Positions 34,555 to 41,794 of a DNA stretch of 64,000 nt are shown one piece after another; positions within the stretch are counted from its first letter, which is position 1; every line of letters begins with the position of its first letter. Both the position numbers and the translations under genes were made by a program. The notes under the pieces are model-generated. The model was not told the origin of the DNA. It worked only from the letters and a program-made list of their open reading frames with translations, and did no database searches. Origin of the DNA: Ruminococcaceae bacterium UBA2854. Lineage in GTDB: Bacteria > Bacillota > Clostridia > Oscillospirales > Acutalibacteraceae. The DNA is taken from assembly GCA_002350765.1 (NCBI GenBank), contig DEFK01000037.1:4388-68387 (forward strand). Reading direction: 5' to 3'.

Positions 34555-36266
34555 GACTTACATATAATCTTCTTATCCTCGATTCGTACTTCCTTATCGC
34601 AAACCTTATAAGCGGCTTTTTTATGGGAAATAAGAATACAGGTTTTATTCTTTAAGTTTTCGATATTCTCAAGCAGCTTGAGCTCTGTTTTTTCGTCGAG
34701 AGCGGAGGTCGCCTCGTCGAGAATGATAATAGAAGCGTTACAGAGTATCGCTCTCGCGATAGCTACACGCTGAATCTGTCCTTCGGAAAGACCTGTTCCC
34801 TTTTCACCGAGAACGGTATCAAGTCCCTCGGGAAGCTCGTCGATAAAATCAGCGCACGCGATTTTAGCGGCTTTCATAATTTCCTCGTCGGAAGCTTCGG
34901 GACGGACAAAGGATATATTATCCCTTATCGTTCCCGAGAGCAGGAAGTTACCCTGCGGTACATAAGCGAACATTCCTCTGACGTTCTTATCGACAATTAT
35001 CTTAGAGCCGTCCTTTTTCTTAAGATAAATCTCGCCGTGAGTTACAGGGAAAACGTCTAAGAGAAGCTTTGTAAGCGTACTTTTACCAATACCCGAAATA
35101 CCCGTAATAACGATAAACTCGCCTTTTTTAATACTCAGGCTTGTATCGTAAAGCACGATATCGCGATCGTAGCTGAAAGTAATATCCTCAAACTCGATCG
35201 ACTCGAGATTATCGTAAAGCTCATTTAAATCTATAGAATTATTTATTTCCTCGATATGCTCATCGGGGAATTTTTCAATTTCAATTATACGCTCGGCAGA
35301 GGCTAAAGCCTGGTAATACTGCGGGAGTATTGAGGTTAAGCCCTGAATCGGCGTCTGAATCTGGGATACGAGCGAGAGTATCTCGGTTAAAAGTCCGTAT
35401 GTAATTACGCCCTCTAAAATCTGGAACGAGCCCCATATTAGACCGTAGATATACGCGAATAAAAAGATAACGGAAAAGCCCATTGTCGAGGCAATAGAGA
35501 TATAGTTTCTCTTTCGCTTAACACGGAAATTAATCCACTGGAGCTTTTCGGATTCATTAGCTATACGCTTAACCTTGTTAAACACTCTGATAACAAGCAG
35601 GCTCGACAGACTTTCCTGCATAAAGCTTCTTACCTTACCGTCAGTTTCCTGGGCGCGTTTGTGGAGATTTTTCAGCGTGCCTTTAAACAGGAGCATAATA
35701 AATAATATAACAGCTCCGCCGATTACGAATACAAGCGCGAAACGCCAGTCTATCGAAAACAGCACAATAAATATACCCGTAAGCTTTACAATAAAGTAAG
35801 TAACATTCGGCACTATATTCATTATCGCGCTGAGAATAACGTCTATATCGCTCGTCAGCCTTGTCATAAGCTCGCCTGTATGGAACTTAGTCACCTTAGC
35901 GTAGTCTTTTTTCAGTATCGTCTCGAAAAGATGGGATTTAATACTGATTTCAAGCTTAGACGTCGCGTTAAATGATACGATCCTTGAAAATACATTAAGG
36001 AGAATCTGTAACAGCGTTACCGATACAAGCGCCGCGGAAAAGAACAATACCTTTTCAGCGTCGTGGTCATAAGCCGCGGAGTCTACAATTCCGCGCGCGA
36101 GCTGAGCTATCGCTACTCCAATATAAGCTAGCGCCGCGTATATAACAGCGTTCAGAATAATATTATGAAGCTGCGGCAGTGAATGCTTAGCTATCCATTT
36201 AGTGGTATCCTTATCAAATTTTTTTACATCTTTTAAATAAGAGGTTGAGAATGTTTTTTTATTCAA
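34542..36266 (-). CDS. ABC transporter, fused permease and ATPase (peptide exporter-like)
   Basis: 574 residues: six transmembrane helices (about 35-300) and an ATPase with Walker A TGISGIGKSTLTK, Q-loop PQGNFLLSGTIRDN, signature LSEGQIQRVAIARAI, Walker B SIIILDEATSALD and the switch His in ISHKK. Type IV/MsbA-like half transporter, no N-terminal C39 peptidase. It is the third gene of a tight operon (3 nt after the S26-like gene) with a PqqD-like protein, which suggests export of a small peptide or modified product. Partner subunit: presumably a homodimer. Confidence 0.92.
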   Translation of the reverse strand: MNKKTFSTSYLKDVKKFDKDTTKWIAKHSLPQLHNIILNAVIYAALAYIGVAIAQLARGIVDSAAYDHDAEKVLFFSAALVSVTLLQILLNVFSRIVSFNATSKLEISIKSHLFETILKKDYAKVTKFHTGELMTRLTSDIDVILSAIMNIVPNVTYFIVKLTGIFIVLFSIDWRFALVFVIGGAVILFIMLLFKGTLKNLHKRAQETDGKVRSFMQESLSSLLVIRVFNKVKRIANESEKLQWINFRVKRKRNYISIASTMGFSVIFLFAYIYGLIWGSFQILEGVITYGLLTEILSLVSQIQTPIQGLTSILPQYYQALASAERIIEIEKFPDEHIEEINNSIDLNELYDNLESIEFEDITFSYDRDIVLYDTSLSIKKGEFIVITGISGIGKSTLTKLLLDVFPVTHGEIYLKKKDGSKIIVDKNVRGMFAYVPQGNFLLSGTIRDNISFVRPEASDEEIMKAAKIACADFIDELPEGLDTVLGEKGTGLSEGQIQRVAIARAILCNASIIILDEATSALDEKTELKLLENIENLKNKTCILISHKKAAYKVCDKEVRIEDKKIICKSIEN

Positions 36267-36269
36267 AAT

Positions 36270-36734
36270 CTATCCCCGCTTAATTGTAGATTTAACCTTA
36301 GATTTCAACGTCCTGTATCCCCTGCGGAAAGGACGGGAGTAAAACTGGTATTCGCAGTATAATCTGTACATAGGATGAGTGGTTGTGTACATTTTACCCT
36401 TGCGGTAAAAAGCGGTAACGACCGCTATAATATCCTCGGGCTTAATATTATATTCCTTAGCTACGTTATTATCGCCGAGCATAATATACGAGCCGTCCTT
36501 CTGAAAGCCCGCCACCCTGTGGATAACGTAGGAATCCGTTTCTCTGCGATAGTAAAAAGCTACGTCGGAAAGATGAAGCCTGCCCTCGGGCTTTTTAAGA
36601 AGTACCATATCCTCGCCGCCGTGAAGCATAGGAAGCATACTGTTTCCGTTCGGAACGAAGGATACTGTTTTTCCGTTTTCTAACTGCTCCCTCATTATGG
36701 GGAGAATTTCTTCAAGACTGAATGTTTTATTCAA
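36270..36734 (-). CDS. S24/S26-family signal-peptidase-like protein
   Basis: 154 residues with VPNGNSMLPMLHGGEDMV (catalytic Ser32 in the SMxP box) and SYVIHRVAGF (His72 in the position of the SipW/archaeal-type second residue rather than Lys), followed by the IMLGDNN box. There is no transmembrane helix, so it may act in the cytoplasm or with the ABC transporter. The start is TTG (36734), overlapping the PqqD-like gene's end by 8 nt; conserved sequence begins immediately after it (SLEEILPIMREQLENGKTV), which supports that start. Similar proteins occur beside PqqD-like and ABC genes in other Clostridia. The real substrate is unknown. Confidence 0.82.
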   Translation of the reverse strand: MNKTFSLEEILPIMREQLENGKTVSFVPNGNSMLPMLHGGEDMVLLKKPEGRLHLSDVAFYYRRETDSYVIHRVAGFQKDGSYIMLGDNNVAKEYNIKPEDIIAVVTAFYRKGKMYTTTHPMYRLYCEYQFYSRPFRRGYRTLKSKVKSTIKRG

Positions 36735-36990
36735 GAATACCCGCGTCCTTAACCTTAGAAATAAAGCGTTTTACATCGGCTCTAGCGACTGTTTCTTCTA
36801 CGTCATATTCGGATAAAAGAGCCTCTACAAGCTCGTCCTCGGTAGCTCCCTTTTGAAGCGCCTCAAAAAGGCAAGCTCCGCTTTCGTTAAGGTTGACCAT
36901 ACCGCTGAAATCAACTACAGCTTCTCCTACGGGCACGACTATATAGGAATCGGAAACTTTCCTTAAAATAAAATCCTTTTTTACTTTCAT
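36727..36990 (-). CDS. PqqD-like RiPP recognition element protein
   Basis: An 87-residue protein of the PqqD family: an N-terminal beta hairpin (DFILRKVSDSYIVVPVG), NLNESGACLFEALQKGATEDELVEAL and helices through DVKRFISKVKDAGILE. PqqD domains bind leader peptides of ribosomally made natural products and hand them to modifying enzymes. Here it heads a three-gene operon with an S26-like peptidase and an ABC exporter, with no radical SAM or other modifying enzyme next to it. AGGTTC before the ATG is a weak ribosome binding site. Confidence 0.85.
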   Translation of the reverse strand: MKVKKDFILRKVSDSYIVVPVGEAVVDFSGMVNLNESGACLFEALQKGATEDELVEALLSEYDVEETVARADVKRFISKVKDAGILE

Positions 36991-37027
36991 AATATGAACC
37001 TCAATTCATAACTATATTAACAGACTA

Positions 37028-37056
37028 ATTATATATCATAAGTTAAAAAAATGCAA
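37028..37056 (-). promoter_or_regulatory. Promoter of the PqqD-like operon
   Basis: On the minus strand, TTGCAT (37056-37051), 17 nt, TATAAT (37033-37028), about 40 nt before the start codon and just downstream of the rplL terminator. The operon is thus its own transcription unit. Confidence 0.7.
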
Positions 37057-37071
37057 ACATTTTTTTATTCC

Positions 37072-37103
37072 TAAAAAGAAAAAAGGCAGGTATAAAACCT
37101 GCC
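37072..37103 (-). terminator. Terminator of the ribosomal protein operon
   Basis: GGCAGG / CCTGCC stem with a TTTTATA loop on the minus strand, followed by TTTTTTCTTTTTAG. Confidence 0.93.
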
Positions 37104-37121
37104 TTAATATTAGAAATTGAA

Positions 37122-37499
37122 TTATTTAAGTTCAACCTCAGCGCCTGCTTCTTCGAGCTTAGTCTTCATCTCTTCAGCGTCTTCCTTAGATACGCCTTCC
37201 TTAAGAACCTTGGGAGCTCCGTCAACTAAAGCCTTAGCTTCCTTAAGTCCGAGACCTGTGATCTCACGAACAACCTTAATTACGTTGATCTTCTTTGCGC
37301 CGGCAGACTTGAGCTCTACGTCAAACTCAGTCTTCTCAGCAGCGCCGCCCTCAGCGCCAGCAGCGGGACCTGCAACAGCTACAGCAGCAGCGGCAGATAC
37401 ACCAAATTCATCCTCTACAGCGTGTACGAGATCAGCGAGCTCGAGAACTGTAAGGCCTTTTAATTCTTCAATAATAGCAGTAATCTTATCAGATGCCAT
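37122..37499 (-). CDS. rplL: 50S ribosomal protein L7/L12
   Basis: 125 residues. N-terminal dimerisation helix (ITAIIEELKGLTVLELADLVHAVEDEFG), Ala/Gly hinge (SAAAAVAVAGPAAGAEGG) and C-terminal factor-binding domain (KINVIKVVREITGLGLKEAKALVDGAP), all canonical. Last gene of the cluster. Confidence 0.99.
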   Translation of the reverse strand: MASDKITAIIEELKGLTVLELADLVHAVEDEFGVSAAAAVAVAGPAAGAEGGAAEKTEFDVELKSAGAKKINVIKVVREITGLGLKEAKALVDGAPKVLKEGVSKEDAEEMKTKLEEAGAEVELK

Positions 37500-37551
37500 T
37501 TTTATTTACCTCCATATTAGTAATTAGTTAATTTTAAAAATTGTTGAAGCA

Positions 37552-38175
37552 TTATTCAGCTTCTTTTTCGTCAGCTTCCTTTGCGGGAGCTTCCTCAGCC
37601 TTAGCCTCCTCAGCGGGAGCTTCTTCAGCTTTAGCCTCCTCAGCGGGAGCCTCTTCCTTCTCGGCAGGCTTGCAATTCTCTACTCCGCCCTCGTCAACGA
37701 TAGCCTGAATAACACGAGCAAACGCTGAGATAGGAGCCTGGAACGCGCCGAGAACATTTGCGAGAAGAACATCTCTTGTCGGGAGTTTAGCGAGCGAGTT
37801 GATAGTATCTAAATCTACAACCTCACCATCCATAAAACCTGACTTAATCTCGAAGAAATCGTGATCCTTCGCGAAGTTAGCCAGAATACGAGCGGCTGCC
37901 GCGTAATCCTCATCGCTTGTAGCGATAGCTGTAGTACCTGTAAGTACGCTGTCCATCTCGGAAAGTCCCGCGACTTCGTTAGCGCGCTTTAAAAGAGTAT
38001 TCTTTACAACAGTATACTTAACGTCGTTCTCACGAAGTTCCTTACGTAGCTTTGTATCGTCCTCAACGTTAATACCCTTGTAGCTTACTACAACACCCAT
38101 TACAGAGTTCTTCAGTCTTTCAGCTAAATCGGCTACGATAGCCTGTTTAGCCTCTAAAGCACTTTTACTTGGCAA
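37552..38175 (-). CDS. rplJ: 50S ribosomal protein L10
   Basis: About 207 residues. The start is taken as TTG at 38175: GGAGG lies 8 nt upstream, and the protein then begins PSKSALEAKQAIVADLAERL as L10 proteins do. A longer frame reaches back through the attenuator and is not coding. The C-terminus has an acidic Ala-rich extension with repeats EEAPAEEAKA (about 170-207), longer than in most L10. It is preceded by an L10 leader. L10 binds 23S rRNA and carries the L7/L12 stalk. Confidence 0.95.
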   Translation of the reverse strand: MPSKSALEAKQAIVADLAERLKNSVMGVVVSYKGINVEDDTKLRKELRENDVKYTVVKNTLLKRANEVAGLSEMDSVLTGTTAIATSDEDYAAAARILANFAKDHDFFEIKSGFMDGEVVDLDTINSLAKLPTRDVLLANVLGAFQAPISAFARVIQAIVDEGGVENCKPAEKEEAPAEEAKAEEAPAEEAKAEEAPAKEADEKEAE

Positions 38176-38199
38176 AATTTTCACCTCCATATTAATTTT

Positions 38200-38335
38200 T
38201 AAAAATTTCGCCAATCTAAAAAAATCTCCCCACAAGACGTGAGGAGACGATACATACATTTTTGCATCTTCCTCGGCAGGCGGATTAATCCATTATGTCA
38301 AAGACACCTGCTGTCTTTAGAACAGCGATATATAT
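38200..38335 (-). ncRNA. Ribosomal protein L10 leader
   Basis: On the minus strand the rplA-rplJ gap contains AAGACAGCAGGTG ... TTAATCCGCCTGCCGAGG, the paired kink-turn core of the Firmicute L10 leader, followed by an intrinsic attenuator (38217-38249). In this known arrangement L10 (with L12) binds the leader and lowers expression of rplJL. The boundaries given are approximate. Confidence 0.88.
38217..38249 (-). terminator. Attenuator hairpin in the rplJ leader
   Basis: CTCCTCAC / GTGGGGAG stem with a short loop on the minus strand, followed by A then seven T. Confidence 0.88.
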
Positions 38336-38367
38336 AACGCAGAGCGTTATTTGTTAGTTATCAGCAA

Positions 38368-39063
38368 TTAAACGCTGAATTTAGCGGGGCTGATACGTAC
38401 TGACGGTCCCATTGTAGATGTAACCGCGCAGGACTTGATATACTGACCCTTAGCGGCAGCGGGCTTAGCCTTAATAATAGCTTCCATAAGAGCGTCGAAG
38501 TTCTCTTTAAGCTTAGCTTCGCCGAAGCTTGCCTTACCAATCGGGCAGTGGATAATATTTGTCTTGTCAAGACGGTACTCAATCTTACCAGCCTTAGCTT
38601 CCTTAACCGCGCGAGCGATATCGGGAGTTACAGTACCAGCCTTGGGGTTAGGCATTAATCCACGAGGTCCGAGGATTTTACCGAGACGACCTACAAGACC
38701 CATGCAATCGGGAGTTGTAACAAGTACGTCGAAGTCCATCCAGTTTTCAGTCTGGATTTTCTGTGTCATATCCTCAGCGCCTACGAAGTCAGCGCCTGCT
38801 TCTTTAGCGGCGTCCTCGTTAGGTCCTTTGCAGATTGCGAGAACCTTAACGTTTTTACCCGTACCGTTAGGAAGTACGAGCGCGCCTCTGACCTGCTGGT
38901 CAGCGTGACGGCCGTCAACACCGAGACGAACGTGAAGCTCTACAGTTTCATCGAACTTAGCGGTGGCAGTTTTTACAACTGTCGCGATAGCCTCGTCAAT
39001 ATCATATGTTTTATCTCTGTCGATAAGCTTAGCGTTCTCGACATATTTCTTACCGTGTTTCAT
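38368..39063 (-). CDS. rplA: 50S ribosomal protein L1
   Basis: 231 residues with typical L1 segments: MKHGKKYVENAKLIDRDKTYD, ETVELHVRLGVDGRHADQQVRGALVLP, GRLGKILGPRGLMPNPKAGTVT and SFGEAKLKENFDAL. 54 nt after rplK, with GGAGG before the ATG. Confidence 0.99.
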   Translation of the reverse strand: MKHGKKYVENAKLIDRDKTYDIDEAIATVVKTATAKFDETVELHVRLGVDGRHADQQVRGALVLPNGTGKNVKVLAICKGPNEDAAKEAGADFVGAEDMTQKIQTENWMDFDVLVTTPDCMGLVGRLGKILGPRGLMPNPKAGTVTPDIARAVKEAKAGKIEYRLDKTNIIHCPIGKASFGEAKLKENFDALMEAIIKAKPAAAKGQYIKSCAVTSTMGPSVRISPAKFSV

Positions 39064-39117
39064 CAGTTTTCCTCCATAATTAGGTGGTCAAGCGGATATT
39101 CCTCCCACCCGGATTAA

Positions 39118-39543
39118 TTAGTCTACTACTTCGATACCCATACTTCTCGCTGTACCAGCGATCATACTCATAGCAGTTTCAATGCTTCCTGCGTTGAGGT
39201 CAGGCATCTTTGTTTCAGCAATTTTCTGAACCTGTTCACGGGTAATCTTTGCTACCTTCTGCTTATTAGGCACACCTGAACCGCTTTCGATTCCGCATGC
39301 TTTCTTGATTAATACAGCTGCGGGAGGAGTCTTTGTGATAAATGTGAAAGAACGATCCGCGTATACTGTAATAACTACAGGAATTAAAAGTCCTGCGTCC
39401 TGTCTTGTGCGCTCATTAAAATCCTTTGTGAACGCGACAATGTTTACACCGTGCTGACCGAGAGCCGGTCCTACGGGTGGTGCCGGAGTAGCTTTTCCGG
39501 CAGGTATCTGCAGCTTAATTAAGCCAACTACCTTTTGAGCCAT
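39118..39543 (-). CDS. rplK: 50S ribosomal protein L11
   Basis: 141 residues with canonical L11 segments: KVVGLIKLQIPAGKATPAPPVGPALGQHGVNI, FTFITKTPPAAVLIKKA and GTARSMGIEV at the end. GGAGGTG precedes the ATG. The 120 nt before it, after nusG, has GC-rich stem segments (CCCTGTGGGAGGG) but I recognise no defined leader. Confidence 0.99.
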   Translation of the reverse strand: MAQKVVGLIKLQIPAGKATPAPPVGPALGQHGVNIVAFTKDFNERTRQDAGLLIPVVITVYADRSFTFITKTPPAAVLIKKACGIESGSGVPNKQKVAKITREQVQKIAETKMPDLNAGSIETAMSMIAGTARSMGIEVVD

Positions 39544-39663
39544 TGTGTTTGCACCTCCAAAATTCGTGGTAAATTACGGGACAATAATGGGGTCCCTCCC
39601 ACAGGGATTTTTTATGCATAGCAACATAAAAAGCTCCCAATATTAAAGCTTTTCGCTTAATAT

Positions 39664-40191
39664 TCAGTCTTCTAACGGTTCAGCCTGTCCTAATTCAAGC
39701 TCAACCGGGGTTTCACGTCCGAACATAGAAACAACTACGCGGACATAGTTCTTATCGGGATCCATCTCCTCGACAATACCGACAAAGTCCTCAAGCGGAC
39801 CGTCGATAATACGAACGGAATCCCCTACCTTGTAGTTAGCTTCAACTACACGGCTTTCAACGCCTAAACGGTAAACTTCCTCGTCAGTAAGAGGAACAGG
39901 CTTAGACGAAGGTCCGACAAATCCCGTACATCCGCGGATATTACGCACTACATACCAGGTTTCGTCGGTATAAATCATTTTTACGAAAACATAGCTCGGG
40001 AAAATCTTATGCTCGACTTCTTTAGTCTTGCCGTCGTTATTCTCGACTACGATTTCGGTTGGAACCTTAACTTCCGTAATCATATCCTGAAGTCCGCGGT
40101 TTTCAACCGTAGTCATCAGGTCGCCGGCTACTTTATTTTCATAACCGGAGTAGGTATGAACTACATACCATTTTAATGTTCCGTCTGCCAT
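39664..40191 (-). CDS. nusG: Transcription termination/antitermination protein NusG
   Basis: 175 residues. NGN domain (KWYVVHTYSGYENKVAGDL, FPSYVFVKMIYTDETWYVVRNIRGCTGFVG) and C-terminal KOW domain (GDSVRIIDGPLEDFVGIVEEMD). Between secE and rplK, the conserved order. Confidence 0.98.
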   Translation of the reverse strand: MADGTLKWYVVHTYSGYENKVAGDLMTTVENRGLQDMITEVKVPTEIVVENNDGKTKEVEHKIFPSYVFVKMIYTDETWYVVRNIRGCTGFVGPSSKPVPLTDEEVYRLGVESRVVEANYKVGDSVRIIDGPLEDFVGIVEEMDPDKNYVRVVVSMFGRETPVELELGQAEPLED

Positions 40192-40228
40192 TTACATTCG
40201 TCCTTTCTTAGAAATTAATAAAGACGAA

Positions 40229-40510
40229 TTAAGTAGAAGAAAGATTCATTACAAGTCCTAACAGAGCAAAAAGACCTCTGTCAAGAGCGAATATGAACAA
40301 ACCCGATACCAAAATAACCGCTAAAACGATAAAGAAGTTTTTAGTAGCAACTTTGGGATGAGTCCAGGTGATCTTCTTAATCTCACCTTTACACTCACGA
40401 AGGTAATTAAGTACGCGTTTGAACGGATTAGAGCTCTTACCGGACTTTTTGGCAGTCTTGGTTGCCTTGGACGACTTGGTCGCCTTGGCGGTTGATTTCT
40501 TCTCAGCCAT
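40229..40510 (-). CDS. secE: Preprotein translocase subunit SecE
   Basis: 93 residues: a Lys/Ser/Ala-rich cytosolic N-terminus (1-32), the amphipathic FKRVLNYLRECKGEIKKITWTHPKVATKN and one C-terminal transmembrane helix (about 56-85). Located between rpmG and nusG. Essential clamp of SecYEG. Confidence 0.96.
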   Translation of the reverse strand: MAEKKSTAKATKSSKATKTAKKSGKSSNPFKRVLNYLRECKGEIKKITWTHPKVATKNFFIVLAVILVSGLFIFALDRGLFALLGLVMNLSST

Positions 40511-40522
40511 AATTAACCTCCG

Positions 40523-40672
40523 TTATTTTGTTTCCTTATGAAGAGTGTGTTTTCTACAGAACCTGCAGTACTTATTCATCTGAAGTCTGTCAGGGCTGTT
40601 CTTCTTGTTCTTCATTGTGTTGTAATTTCTCTGTTTACATTCTGTACAAGCCAAAGTGATTTTAACTCTCAT
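40523..40672 (-). CDS. rpmG: 50S ribosomal protein L33 (zinc type)
   Basis: A 49-residue gene read directly from the minus strand: it begins MRVKITLACTECKQRNYNT and ends with a second CxxC in YCRFCRKHTLHKETK. The two CxxC pairs mark the zinc-binding paralogue. GGGAGGTG lies just before the ATG at 40672. Position before secE is standard. Confidence 0.97.
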   Translation of the reverse strand: MRVKITLACTECKQRNYNTMKNKKNSPDRLQMNKYCRFCRKHTLHKETK

Positions 40673-40803
40673 TGACGGCACCTCCCGTGATTTTTCGGAA
40701 TATATTTAGCCTCCCTCAAAGGGCGCGGTCGCGAAAAATATTCGACAATCGCTTGCGCGTTTAAAGGGCGCAAAAAAATAAGCCCCTTATACGAGGTATA
40801 GTT

Positions 40804-40832
40804 AGTTTAACATATATTATTATAATAGTCAA
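40804..40832 (-). promoter_or_regulatory. Promoter of rpmG-secE-nusG-rplKAJL
   Basis: On the minus strand TTGACT (40832-40827), 17 nt, TAAACT (40809-40804). It leaves a 125 nt leader containing GC-rich stem segments (GCGCGCAAGC, CGCGACCGCG). Confidence 0.65.
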
Positions 40833-40861
40833 GAGATTTTTTGAAAAAATTAAAAGTTTAT

Positions 40862-40907
40862 GGTCGGAAAAACAGCGTTAACAAAAAATCAAGCTGTCTC
40901 CCCGACC
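40862..40907. repeat. GGTCGG palindrome (copy B)
   Basis: GGTCGG (40862-40867) and CCGACC (40902-40907), with a nested ACAGC / GCTGT stem (40872-40876 and 40893-40897). Lies at the 3' end of the 40934 gene, where it could also act as its terminator. Confidence 0.65.
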
Positions 40908-40933
40908 TTATTTCTTTATTATTCTATATTATA

Positions 40934-41731
40934 TTACTGCTGCTTAGCCTGTAAGCGCTGAGCCATAGTCGGCTTCTTTTTCTTCGGCTTTTCGGGTTTA
41001 ACCGTCTTACCGCGGAATTTAGAAGCGGCTTTCCAGGCTTTCTGAAGCTCCTCGGATAAATACTCGTTTACTCCGCCGCATTTATCCTCGGGAATGCTGT
41101 TCAGTATAACTATAGTAATAATTGAACGAGTGTCGGCGTCGCCGTTGGCGTACTGGGTGGAAAGAAGATTTCCTAGCTTCTCCATTTCCTTTTTATTGCC
41201 CTTATTAACGAGCTCGTTTACCTTCGGCACGATTGACGCGCGGGTAAAGGTTACGCCGCGGAACGGATAGTAGTAATCCTCCTCTTCCTTAATCTCCTCC
41301 TTGAGCTCGGGGAAAAATGTTACGAATCTCTTAGAGAGGAAAAGCGGATCGGCGTTGCCCTCGTCGGAGTCCTTCTTCTTTTTCTTCTTCGTAGTTTTTA
41401 TACGCTTAATAGCGGTAGACGAGGAACAGTTATCGACGAAGTCGTTAGCGATAGAGTCGGCTTCCTTCTGGGTATCTGTTTCGGGATCGAACATCCAGGT
41501 CGCGAGCACCTTCCAGTCGTTATCAGGACCTTCGTCGGTCATAGCGCAGTGGCGCATTACCATATGCTGTTTATCCGTAAAGTAAACTACGGAGTACGCG
41601 TTTGTCTCGGAAGTAAAGAGCGATACCATCTCGTTATCGGCAGAGCTTATCTTCTGCTTAGTAAAGCCCTGGGGCTTTAAAGCTTCCTCTACTTTAGCGG
41701 AAATACTGTTAAAAGCTGTTTTTATATCCAT
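40934..41731 (-). CDS. Conserved-looking cytoplasmic protein of unknown function
   Basis: 265 residues, no signal peptide or membrane segment. The first 115 residues look like a compact alpha/beta domain (SLFTSETNAYSVVYFTDKQH, DNDWKVLATWMFDPETD), followed by a Lys-rich linker (KTTKKKKKKDSDEG), a mostly helical second half and a Lys/Pro/Gln-rich tail. I recognise no family. Codon use matches the neighbours. It stands alone between the ribosomal cluster and the repeat-dockerin gene. Confidence 0.7.
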   Translation of the reverse strand: MDIKTAFNSISAKVEEALKPQGFTKQKISSADNEMVSLFTSETNAYSVVYFTDKQHMVMRHCAMTDEGPDNDWKVLATWMFDPETDTQKEADSIANDFVDNCSSSTAIKRIKTTKKKKKKDSDEGNADPLFLSKRFVTFFPELKEEIKEEEDYYYPFRGVTFTRASIVPKVNELVNKGNKKEMEKLGNLLSTQYANGDADTRSIITIVILNSIPEDKCGGVNEYLSEELQKAWKAASKFRGKTVKPEKPKKKKPTMAQRLQAKQQ

Positions 41732-41794
41732 TTAAATCATTCCTTTTTACACAATTATAATTATTATACATATAAATATACGGTTTGTCAAAGC

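Noticed and set aside
38176..38259. Upstream extension of the rplJ reading frame
   Set aside because: It would translate the attenuator hairpin and ignore the GGAGG site before the TTG; L10 homology begins after the TTG.
39544..39663. Structured leader before rplK
   Set aside because: GC-rich stems are visible, but no pattern I can match to a known L11 or L1 regulatory element, and no clear terminator.
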